Source: 40CM-4-69-5 sp036556905
GTDB lineage: Bacteria; Methylomirabilota; Methylomirabilia; Rokubacteriales; CSP1-6
Direction: 5' to 3'
DNA: 64,000 nucleotides
NCBI GenBank assembly: GCA_036556905.1
Contig: DATBIM010000128.1
Location: 1 to 64,000, forward strand
Positions 57,580 to 64,000 of the stretch are shown one piece after another (positions within the stretch are counted from its first letter, which is position 1; each line of letters opens with the position of its first letter). A program made the position numbers and the translations under genes. The notes beneath the pieces are model-generated. The model saw only the letters and a list, made by a program, of their open reading frames with translations, was not told where the DNA came from and ran no database searches.

Positions 57580-60500
57580 TCATGAGCGGTGCCGAGGTGG
57601 GCTGTTCGCGTCGGCCTGCTCGAGCCAGAAGCGCATATCCATGTCGCGGTACATCGTCGCCGCTGTGGTGAAGTGCTCGCGAGCCTGGTCCGGCTTGCCG
57701 GTGCGTCGGAAGAGCTTGCCGAGGCCGAGGTGGCAGTGGGCCACGAGGGGACGCATGCCGCGAGGCTCGGCGAGGGCCAGCGCCCGGCGATAGTGGGCCT
57801 GCCCGCCCTCGGCGTCGCAGCGCGCGGGATGGGTCGCGATGTCGCCGAGCAGGTGTAGCGCATGGGCCCTGATCCCGAGGTGCTCAGGAACAGCCTCGAT
57901 CGCGCGCTGGCCCAGGTCTTGCGCCTCGTCGAGGCGACCGAGCAGCAGACAGGCCCGCCCCAGCGAATGAATGGCCCAGCCCCGATAACCGATGACGCCA
58001 CTGGCCGCGTACCGCTCGAGGAGCCGCTCCCCCTCCCGAAGGCGGCTCTCCGCCTCGCTCGCTTCGCCCAGCTGCGCCAACACCCAGGACGAGGAACAGA
58101 ACGCCGTCCGCACCAGCATGACCACGTTGCCAGCCCGGTACACCGCGATGGGCTGCTCGATGAATGCGCGCGCCTTCGTCCAGTCGCCCTGCAGGAGATG
58201 GACGATGCCCATGGCGTAGTGGGCGATGGCCACGGTGTTCGTGTGGCGCGTGGCGTCCGCGAGGCGGATCGCCTCGGCGGCATGCGTTGCCGCCTCGGGG
58301 AACCGCCCGAGCTGGGCCAGGCTCTGGGCCAGCCAGTTGCGGTCGTAGACGGATACCGGGGCCACGTTCCCGAAGAACTCGTAGCTCCAGTCAGCCGGCA
58401 AGGCGGCCAGGTTATCGCTGGCAAGCTCGACGACCTTCTCATAATCGCCTCGCCAGAAATACGCCTGCTCGACATAATCCGTGGTGACGATGCGAAGCCT
58501 CAGGTCCCCGAGGCGTCCGGCGATCTCCAGCGCTCGGCTGCCCATCACCAGCGCCTCTCCGGGCGCGCTGGAGGCGTGAACGCTGGTCATGAACGCGTAG
58601 ACGAGGCCGCGACGATGGTCGTCGTTCAGGCGCTCGGCCAGGGCCTGGGCTTCGAGCACGCACTCGACCGCCCGCCGCGCTTCAGCGAGCTGGCTCAACA
58701 CCTGGCGCATCTCCAGGCGGATATCGAAGGCCTGCTCCAGGGTCGCCCGGCTCTCCGGCAGTCCCGCCAGGATGCCGAGCGCTTGCTCGAACGAGGTCAG
58801 CGCCTCCGGGAGCGCCGATCGGGCGGCCGCCTTGAGGCCGGCCTGCCGGAGGTAGGTGACCGCCTTGTCGCGGAGCTCACCCCGGAAGGCGTGGTACGCA
58901 AGCCGCTCGATCTCGCCGCCCAGGCGATCGGCGTAGCGCGTCTCGATCGCCTCGACGATTCGCGCGTGCAGCTCGCGGCGTCGCTCGTGGAGCAGCCCGC
59001 CGTAGGTAATCTCGTGGGTGAGGGCGTGCTTGAACGAATACTCCAGATCCGGGTAGAGCCCGGTCTCGTAGAGGAACTCCGCGGATTGCAGGGTGTCGAG
59101 ACCGCTGCGCAGCGCCTCCTCCGGCAGGTCGGCAATGGCCTGCAACAGCGCCCACGGCACGTCCTTGCCGACGACGGAGGCGATCTGTAGCAGCCGCTTG
59201 TCCTCGGGGGCGAGCCGGTCGATGCGCGCCGCCAGGATGGCCTGGACCGTGGGCGGAACCCGGATGGCCTGGACCGGCTGTGTCAGCCGATACTGGCCAC
59301 GCTCACCGGCCAGGGCCTTCGTCTCCACGAGCGTGCGGACGCTCTCCTCCAGGAAAAAGGGATTACCCTGCTTGACCAGGAGCTGCTTGAGCGGCGCCAG
59401 CCCGGGATCGTCCCCGAGGAGCGCATCGAGCAGGGCGCCGACGCTCTCGGCGGGCAGCGCGTCCAGCCGCAGCTGGTTGTAATAGGTCCGACCGCCCCAG
59501 GCGTGCTGGTACTCGGGACGGTAGTTCACCAGCAGCAGCAGGCGCGCCGAGGGCAGGCTGTCGACCAGGGCATCGAGCACGGCCTGCGTCTCGCCGTCGA
59601 TCCAGTGCAGGTCCTCGACGATGACGAGCACGGGCTGCTCGCTCGCTTCCCGCAGCAGCAACCGCCTCACGGCGTCGAGCGTGTGCTGTCGTCGCTGGAC
59701 AGGATCGAGGGCGCGCCACGCGGCGTCCTCGACGGGCACGTCGAGCAGCGTCAGCAGAGCCGGGAGCATCGGCCTCAGCGCCTCGTCCAGGGTGAGGAGC
59801 TTGCCCGTCACCTTCTCGCGAATCTCGCGGAAGGCGTCCCCGTCCTGGATTTTGAAGTAGCCCTTGAGGAGGTCGATCATGGGCAGATAGCTGGTGGCCT
59901 TGCCGTAGGAGACCGAGGCAGCTTCCAGCCCAAGCCAGCCGTGCAGGCGATGGGAGTGCGTGAACTCGTAGAGGAGACGTGACTTGCCTGCTCCCGCCTC
60001 ACCCACGACGGCCACCACCTGACCCTGCCCGGCGCCGGCCAGCTGCTGGGCCCGACGCAGCTGGTCCAGCTCGGCGTCGCGGCCGACGAACCGGGTCAGC
60101 CCCCGCCGGGCGGCGGCCTGCAGGCGGGTCCGGGCCGGCCCTGCCCCCGTCAGCTCGTAGACCTCCACGGGATCGGCGAGCCCCTTCACCGGGACGGGGC
60201 CGAGCGGCTTCACCGCCACGAAGTCTTCCACCAGCGCCAGGGTCGCCGGCGTCAGGAGAATGTGATCCGGGCTGGCCAGCTGCTCCATTCGGCCCGCGAG
60301 ATGCGTGGTCGGGCCGACGGCCGAGTAGTCCATGTGTAGATCGCTGCCGATGGCGCGGACGACGACCTCGCCCGAGTTCAGCCCGACCCGGATCTGTAAG
60401 TTCACGCCGTGGGCCCGCCGGGCCTCGGCGGCGTAGCCCTGCACCAGCTCCTGCATCCGTAGCGCCGCATAGCACGCCCGCACGGCGTGATCCTCGTGGG

Positions 60501-60951
60501 CCAGCGGCGCCCCGAAGAGCGCCATGATCCCGTCCCCCATGATCTGGTTGACCGTCCCTTCGTAGCGGTGGACGGCCTCCATCATGCGCTCGAGCACGGG
60601 ATCGAGGAGCTTGCGCGCCTCTTCGGGATCGCGGTCGGCCAGGAGCTCCAGCGAGCCTTTGAGATCGGCGAAGAGCACCGTCACCTGCTTGCGCTCGCCT
60701 TCAAGAGCGGCCCTCGAGGTCAGGATCTTTTCGGCGAGGTGCCTGGGCGTGTAGGTCGCCGGTGGGGCTCCGGCGCGGGCTGCGGTCGGCGGAGTCGCGC
60801 CGACGGCCTGCCCGCACTCCTTGCAGAACTTCGCCCCGGCCGGCAGCTCGGTGCCGCAGGCCCCACACGAGAGTGTCAGTCGGCGACCACACTCCAGGCA
60901 GAACTTGGCATCGACCGGATTCTCGTTCCCGCACTGAGGACAGCTGCTCAT
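57580..60951 (-). CDS. Class III adenylate/guanylate cyclase-AAA-TPR regulator with zinc ribbons
   Basis: The 1123-residue protein has, in order, two zinc-ribbon units (CPQCGNEN...FCLECG and CGACGTEL...FCKECG, residues 4-47), a class III nucleotide cyclase domain (about 85-265) with metal Asp96 in FADLKGS and Asp140 in GDGIMALFG, an AAA ATPase module (Walker A GEAGAGKSRL near 320, VIVEDLHWIDGET as Walker B), and a long helical TPR region. This is the large LuxR/adenylate-cyclase-AAA-TPR signalling architecture common in soil bacteria. Whether it makes cAMP or cGMP is not decidable here. The TPR part probably senses a partner. It precedes the dienelactone hydrolase gene on the same strand. Confidence 0.9.
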   Translation of the reverse strand: MSSCPQCGNENPVDAKFCLECGRRLTLSCGACGTELPAGAKFCKECGQAVGATPPTAARAGAPPATYTPRHLAEKILTSRAALEGERKQVTVLFADLKGSLELLADRDPEEARKLLDPVLERMMEAVHRYEGTVNQIMGDGIMALFGAPLAHEDHAVRACYAALRMQELVQGYAAEARRAHGVNLQIRVGLNSGEVVVRAIGSDLHMDYSAVGPTTHLAGRMEQLASPDHILLTPATLALVEDFVAVKPLGPVPVKGLADPVEVYELTGAGPARTRLQAAARRGLTRFVGRDAELDQLRRAQQLAGAGQGQVVAVVGEAGAGKSRLLYEFTHSHRLHGWLGLEAASVSYGKATSYLPMIDLLKGYFKIQDGDAFREIREKVTGKLLTLDEALRPMLPALLTLLDVPVEDAAWRALDPVQRRQHTLDAVRRLLLREASEQPVLVIVEDLHWIDGETQAVLDALVDSLPSARLLLLVNYRPEYQHAWGGRTYYNQLRLDALPAESVGALLDALLGDDPGLAPLKQLLVKQGNPFFLEESVRTLVETKALAGERGQYRLTQPVQAIRVPPTVQAILAARIDRLAPEDKRLLQIASVVGKDVPWALLQAIADLPEEALRSGLDTLQSAEFLYETGLYPDLEYSFKHALTHEITYGGLLHERRRELHARIVEAIETRYADRLGGEIERLAYHAFRGELRDKAVTYLRQAGLKAAARSALPEALTSFEQALGILAGLPESRATLEQAFDIRLEMRQVLSQLAEARRAVECVLEAQALAERLNDDHRRGLVYAFMTSVHASSAPGEALVMGSRALEIAGRLGDLRLRIVTTDYVEQAYFWRGDYEKVVELASDNLAALPADWSYEFFGNVAPVSVYDRNWLAQSLAQLGRFPEAATHAAEAIRLADATRHTNTVAIAHYAMGIVHLLQGDWTKARAFIEQPIAVYRAGNVVMLVRTAFCSSSWVLAQLGEASEAESRLREGERLLERYAASGVIGYRGWAIHSLGRACLLLGRLDEAQDLGQRAIEAVPEHLGIRAHALHLLGDIATHPARCDAEGGQAHYRRALALAEPRGMRPLVAHCHLGLGKLFRRTGKPDQAREHFTTAATMYRDMDMRFWLEQADANSPPRHRS

Positions 60952-60994
60952 GCGAGCTCCGTCAGCACCTCGACCGGGCGCTGGCTCTCGGTCG

Positions 60995-61381
60995 TCACAC
61001 CAGCTGCACCAGCGGACCGTAGCCCCGCAGTACCGCGTCGTTCGTGAGCAGCGTCATCGGCTCGGCCAGCGACTGAGCGACCAGCAGCCGATCGAACGGG
61101 TCGCGGTGGATGGCCGGCAATCCGGCCACGCGCGCGGCATGCGCCGCCGTCACCGGCAACTCGGCAAATCCGCTTTGCGCGAGCGCGCGCACGAGCACAG
61201 CGGGGTTGGCCTTGAAATCCCGACGGCGCAGCTCGCTCTTGATGGCGATTTCCCATACGCTGGCGGCGCTGTAGAACACCTCGTTCGCCGCATCGAGGAT
61301 GAGGGACCGCGCCTCCTTCGGCAGCCGGCGCGAGCTCGCCACGGCCCAGAGCAGCAGGTGCGTATCGACCAGGACCCTCAC
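60995..61381 (-). CDS. vapC: PIN-domain toxin, VapC family
   Basis: The 128-residue protein is a PIN-domain ribonuclease with four acidic positions: Asp6 in VDTHLLLW, Glu in SVWEIAIK, Asp in RDPFDRLL and Asp in LLTNDAVL. The THLLLW and DPFDR motifs match VapC toxins that cleave RNA, often tRNA. The GTG start overlaps the antitoxin stop by four bases, the normal toxin-antitoxin coupling that keeps antitoxin in excess. The pair stands alone behind its own promoter and operator. The gene is close to the start of the cyclase gene downstream. Confidence 0.9.
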   Translation of the reverse strand: MRVLVDTHLLLWAVASSRRLPKEARSLILDAANEVFYSAASVWEIAIKSELRRRDFKANPAVLVRALAQSGFAELPVTAAHAARVAGLPAIHRDPFDRLLVAQSLAEPMTLLTNDAVLRGYGPLVQLV

Positions 61382-61620
61382 CGCCGCCGCCCCGCGAAGG
61401 CGGCGATCATCTCGTCGGGCAGCGGTCGATTGAAGTCGTCAGGAACCCGGAATTTGCCGTCGAGCAGGCCCAGCCGGCGCTTCCGTCCCGGCCGCGCCAG
61501 GGGCCCGAGCCGGGCCACCGGCCGGCCGGCCTTGGCGATCACGAACTCCTGGCCCTCCTGGGCTTTGTCCAGCAGCCGCGAAAAATGCGTCTTCGCCTCG
61601 TGGACATTGACGGTGTCCAT
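61378..61620 (-). CDS. Phd/YefM-type antitoxin
   Basis: The 80-residue protein opens with MDTVNVHEAKTHFSRLLDKAQEGQEFVIAKAGRPVARL, the Phd/YefM DNA-binding module. Its C-terminal tail (about 45-80, RRLGLLDGKFRVPDDFNRPLPDEMIAAF) resembles tails that wrap around PIN-domain toxins. It should bind the toxin and the operator. The ATG is two bases from an 18-base palindrome and nine bases from a -10 sequence, with no SD site, so the transcript is probably leaderless or carries only a few leader bases. Confidence 0.9.
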   Translation of the reverse strand: MDTVNVHEAKTHFSRLLDKAQEGQEFVIAKAGRPVARLGPLARPGRKRRLGLLDGKFRVPDDFNRPLPDEMIAAFAGRRR

Positions 61621-61622
61621 AG

Positions 61623-61658
61623 TGGACTAAGTTTAGTCCATCTGATCCGGCGCGGCAA
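61623..61658 (-). promoter_or_regulatory. Promoter and palindromic operator of the toxin-antitoxin operon
   Basis: On the minus strand, TTGCCG (61658-61653) is followed after 17 bases by TAAACT (61635-61630). A perfect palindrome, TGGACTAA-GT-TTAGTCCA (61623-61640), covers the -10 and ends two bases before the antitoxin ATG. Position and symmetry fit autorepression by a dimeric antitoxin. Confidence 0.6.
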
Positions 61659-61751
61659 GGCGGGCGACCCGGTTGGGGCGGCGGTGGCCGTGGTCGGGAT
61701 CACTTGGTGGCGCCGACAACGCGAAGTGCTCGCGCCGGCCCCGGCCCAGCG

Positions 61752-61757
61752 TACACT
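61752..61757 (+). promoter_or_regulatory. -10-like element of the MFS gene
   Basis: TACACT ends six bases before the GTG at 61764, with no SD sequence. No good -35 is visible. Confidence 0.35.
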
Positions 61758-61763
61758 GTCGCG

Positions 61764-63005
61764 GTGCCCAAGGGCCGGGTGTTCTACGGATGGTGGATCG
61801 TCGCCGCCGGCTTCGTCCTGGAGCTGCTGATCGGGGCCCTGATGTTCCACACCTACGGCGCCTACGTCGTCCTCCTGCGCGAGGAGTTCGGCTGGAGCAA
61901 GACGATGCTCTCGGCCGCCTTCGCCATGGCCCGCGCCGAGAGCGGCATCCTCGGTCCCGTGCAAGGCTGGCTCACCGACCGCTTCGGCCCCCGCGTCCTC
62001 ATCCGCGCCGGCATGCTCATCTTCGGCCTCGGCTTCATGCTCTTCAGCCAGATCACCGGGCCGGTCGCCTTCTTCATGACGTTCTTCATGATCGCGCTCG
62101 GCTCCAGCCTGGGCGGCTTCCTGCCCATCGGCGTTGCCCTCGTCACGTGGTTCCGGCGCCAACGCGCGATGGCGCTGAGCCTCAGCGGCAGCGGCATGGC
62201 CATCGGCGGCCTGCTCACCCCGCTCGTCGTGCTGTCGCTGCGTGGGATGGGCTGGCGGTGGACCGCTTTTGCCTCGGGGGTCCTCGTGCTGATCGTCGGC
62301 ATACCCCTGGCCCAACTGGTGCACCACCGACCGGAGCCGCGCGGCTGGCTGCCTGACGGCGATCAGCCGCGCCCGCTGACCGCGGACCCCGCCAGGCCGC
62401 TACCGGCACGAACCGAGCCCAACTTCACTGCGCGCCAGGCCATGGCCACCCGGGCCTTCTGGTACCTGGCCATCGGCCACGGGACCTCGCTCCTCGTCGT
62501 CTCGGCCGTACTGGTGCACATGGTCGTCCACGTCACCGAGCGGCTCGGCTACTCGCTGCACCAGGCCAGCGCGGTGGTCGCGCTGTTGACAGTCACCCAG
62601 GCGGCCAGTCAGATCGGGGGTGGCTGGCTGGGCGACCGCTTCAGCAAGCGCCGGATCGCCGCCATCTGCATGCTCGGCCACGCCGTGGCCATGGTGATGC
62701 TGGCCCTGGCCACAGCGTTCTGGATGGTGCTGATCTTTGCCGTGTTGCACGGCGTGGCCTGGGGGCTGCGCGGCCCGCTGATGTCGGCGATGCGCGCGGA
62801 CTATTTCGGCAGCCGCTCGTTCGGCACGATCACCGGCGTGTCCTCGATGTTCGTGATGATCGGCATGATGGCGGGACCCCTGGTGGCCGGCATCCTCGCC
62901 GACCGCACCGGCAGCTACGTCCCCGGCTTCAGCCTGCTGGCGGCGATGGCCGCGCTGGGCTCCATCTTCTTCGCGCTGGCCCGGCGGCCGCGCGCCGCCC
63001 ACTGA
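61764..63005 (+). CDS. MFS transporter (OFA/MCT-like)
   Basis: The 413-residue protein has about twelve helices, with VFYGWWIVAAGFVLELL at the N-terminus (the YGWWIV motif is characteristic of OFA/MCT-type carriers), EEFGWSKTMLSAAFAMARAESGILGPVQGWLTDRFGPR, and TWFRRQRAMALSLSGSGMAIGGLL. It would transport a monocarboxylate or similar anion. The GTG start follows a -10-like TACACT, suggesting leaderless translation. A ubiD-family gene begins 74 bases downstream on the same strand with its own ribosome-binding site, so the two may be co-transcribed. Confidence 0.87.
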   Translation: MPKGRVFYGWWIVAAGFVLELLIGALMFHTYGAYVVLLREEFGWSKTMLSAAFAMARAESGILGPVQGWLTDRFGPRVLIRAGMLIFGLGFMLFSQITGPVAFFMTFFMIALGSSLGGFLPIGVALVTWFRRQRAMALSLSGSGMAIGGLLTPLVVLSLRGMGWRWTAFASGVLVLIVGIPLAQLVHHRPEPRGWLPDGDQPRPLTADPARPLPARTEPNFTARQAMATRAFWYLAIGHGTSLLVVSAVLVHMVVHVTERLGYSLHQASAVVALLTVTQAASQIGGGWLGDRFSKRRIAAICMLGHAVAMVMLALATAFWMVLIFAVLHGVAWGLRGPLMSAMRADYFGSRSFGTITGVSSMFVMIGMMAGPLVAGILADRTGSYVPGFSLLAAMAALGSIFFALARRPRAAH

Positions 63006-63079
63006 GCCCGACCCGCGCCGTATTTTCGGCTTGATTTGTCGGGGCCGGCCGCGCACCCTCTTGCGCAAAGGAGCCCCTC

Positions 63080-64000
63080 ATGGCCTACCGCGACCTGCGT
63101 GAATACCTCCAGGCTCTGGAAGTGCGAGGCAAGCTGCATCACGTCAAGAAAGAGGTCGATCCCGACTGGGAGGTGGCGGCGGTGCTGCGTCGCGTCTTCC
63201 AGCGGATCCCGCGCGATCGCCGGCCGGCCGTCGAGTTCGAGCGCATCAAGGGCCACACCATGCCCCTGGTGGCCGGCGTCCTGGGAGCCTCGCCCGAGAT
63301 CTATGCCCTGGCCCTGGAGACCACGGTCGACAAGATCGCCGACAAGTGGGCCCAGGCCCAGAGCCAGCCGATCCCGCCGGTACGCGTGCGGACGGGTCCG
63401 GTCAAGGAAACGATCCTCCTCGGCGATCGGGCCGACGCCACCCGGCTGCCGCTCTGCATCTGGACGCGGGGGCAGGACCCCGCGCCCTACGTCACCGCAC
63501 CCTGCGTCGTGTCGCGCGATCCGGAAACGGGCGAGCGCAACATGGGCACCTACCGGATGATGCTCAAGGGCCCCCGCAAGTTCGGGCTCTACCTCACCAA
63601 CACCTGGCGCGACATGTTCGCCCACATCCGGAAGAACGAGGAGAAGGGGCTCGCCACGCCCTGCGCCGTCGTGATCGGCTGCGACCCGCCGGTGCCACTC
63701 ACCTCGGTGGCCCGGATCCGGGGCGACGAGTTCGGGGTCGCCGGCGCGCTGCGGGGCGCGCCCCTGGAAGTGGTCCAGTGCGAGACCAACGACCTCGAGG
63801 TGCCGGCCCATGCCGAGATCGTCATCGAAGGCAGCATCCCGCCGGGCGTGCGCGAGCCGGAGGGGCCGTTCGGCGAGTACACGGGTTACATGGGCGCCGG
63901 TGGGCCGAGCTATGTGATGGAGGTCACCGGCATCACGCATCGGGCCGATCCGATCTACCAGGCCTTCTTCAGCCAGATGCCCCCGAGCGAGTCGAGCTGC
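63080..64000 (+). CDS. UbiD family decarboxylase, N-terminal part
   Basis: The frame runs off the right window edge after 307 codons. The N-terminus MAYRDLREYLQALEVRGKLHHVKKEVDPDWEVAAVLRRV is characteristic of UbiD-like enzymes. Further matches are VAGVLGASPEIYALAL, NMGTYRMMLKGPRK (the prenylated-FMN-contacting Arg region) and EPEGPFGEYTGYMG with the two catalytic Glu. These enzymes use prenylated FMN to decarboxylate, or carboxylate, aromatic and alpha,beta-unsaturated acids. The flavin prenyltransferase UbiX is not in the window. AAAGGAG precedes the ATG. The upstream MFS gene might import its substrate. Confidence 0.92.
   Translation, partial: MAYRDLREYLQALEVRGKLHHVKKEVDPDWEVAAVLRRVFQRIPRDRRPAVEFERIKGHTMPLVAGVLGASPEIYALALETTVDKIADKWAQAQSQPIPPVRVRTGPVKETILLGDRADATRLPLCIWTRGQDPAPYVTAPCVVSRDPETGERNMGTYRMMLKGPRKFGLYLTNTWRDMFAHIRKNEEKGLATPCAVVIGCDPPVPLTSVARIRGDEFGVAGALRGAPLEVVQCETNDLEVPAHAEIVIEGSIPPGVREPEGPFGEYTGYMGAGGPSYVMEVTGITHRADPIYQAFFSQMPPSESSC

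Overview
The window is chromosomal DNA from a GC-rich, Gram-negative-type, respiring environmental bacterium. It encodes outer-membrane-type proteins, lipoproteins with lipoboxes, Tat substrates and c-type cytochromes. The mix of orphan ABC solute-binding proteins, luciferase-like oxidoreductases, VOC enzymes, MFS carriers and multihaem cytochromes recalls Candidatus Rokubacteria/Methylomirabilota from soil or sediment metagenomes. That placement is an inference from gene content; no rRNA, tRNA or phylogenetic marker was recognised. Coding density is very high. About 66 genes are called, and no stretch longer than about 300 bases lacks a gene. No CRISPR array, insertion sequence, prophage or replication origin was seen.

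Layout. 1-11.5 kb: end of a peptide ABC ATPase, a two-domain VOC protein, a NIPSNAP protein and a branched-chain-type solute-binding protein; a purU / MetE-like / LVIVD / ABC_sub_bind operon; and a flavin reductase divergent from a VOC gene and a flavin monooxygenase (a probable two-component oxygenase). 11.7-20 kb: a lone GspE/PilB-type ATPase with four MshEN-like motifs, an iron-type solute-binding protein with an alpha/beta hydrolase, a luciferase-like enzyme, an MFS carrier, a RidA protein and two SDRs. 20-28 kb: a truncated TPR lipoprotein, a second RidA, a quinone-reductase / tartrate-dehydrogenase / GNAT run, and a DsbD-like / redoxin / DUF3500 export and redox cluster. 27.7-38.6 kb: an HtrA-like protease, an arylsulfatase, an eight-haem cytochrome with HEAT and TPR repeats, an outer-membrane protein, a DUF4105 protein and an iron-type ABC permease plus ATPase.

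38.7-45.5 kb is the most distinctive region. It is a compact cbb3-type oxidase cluster: ccoN, a ccoO fused to two extra cytochrome c domains, a CcoS-like protein, a stand-alone CcoP-like membrane anchor, two single-helix microproteins of 37 and 30 residues, a CtaG-family assembly protein, and a monohaem protein with a carboxypeptidase-regulatory-like domain. 45.7-64 kb: a Tyr/Pro-rich secreted protein, an OmpA-type lipoprotein, an aldo/keto reductase with an exported intradiol-dioxygenase-like protein, a molybdopterin oxidoreductase, a cupin, exonuclease III, MFS carriers, a dienelactone hydrolase, a large class III cyclase/AAA/TPR regulator, a VapBC-type toxin-antitoxin pair and the start of a ubiD-family gene.

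A recurring regulatory theme was read directly from the DNA. Many transcription-unit-leading genes have a TANNNT -10-like hexamer ending only 6-9 bases before a GTG or ATG start, with no Shine-Dalgarno sequence. This suggests widespread leaderless mRNA. Genes inside operons mostly overlap by 1-4 bases, or use good GGAGG sites.
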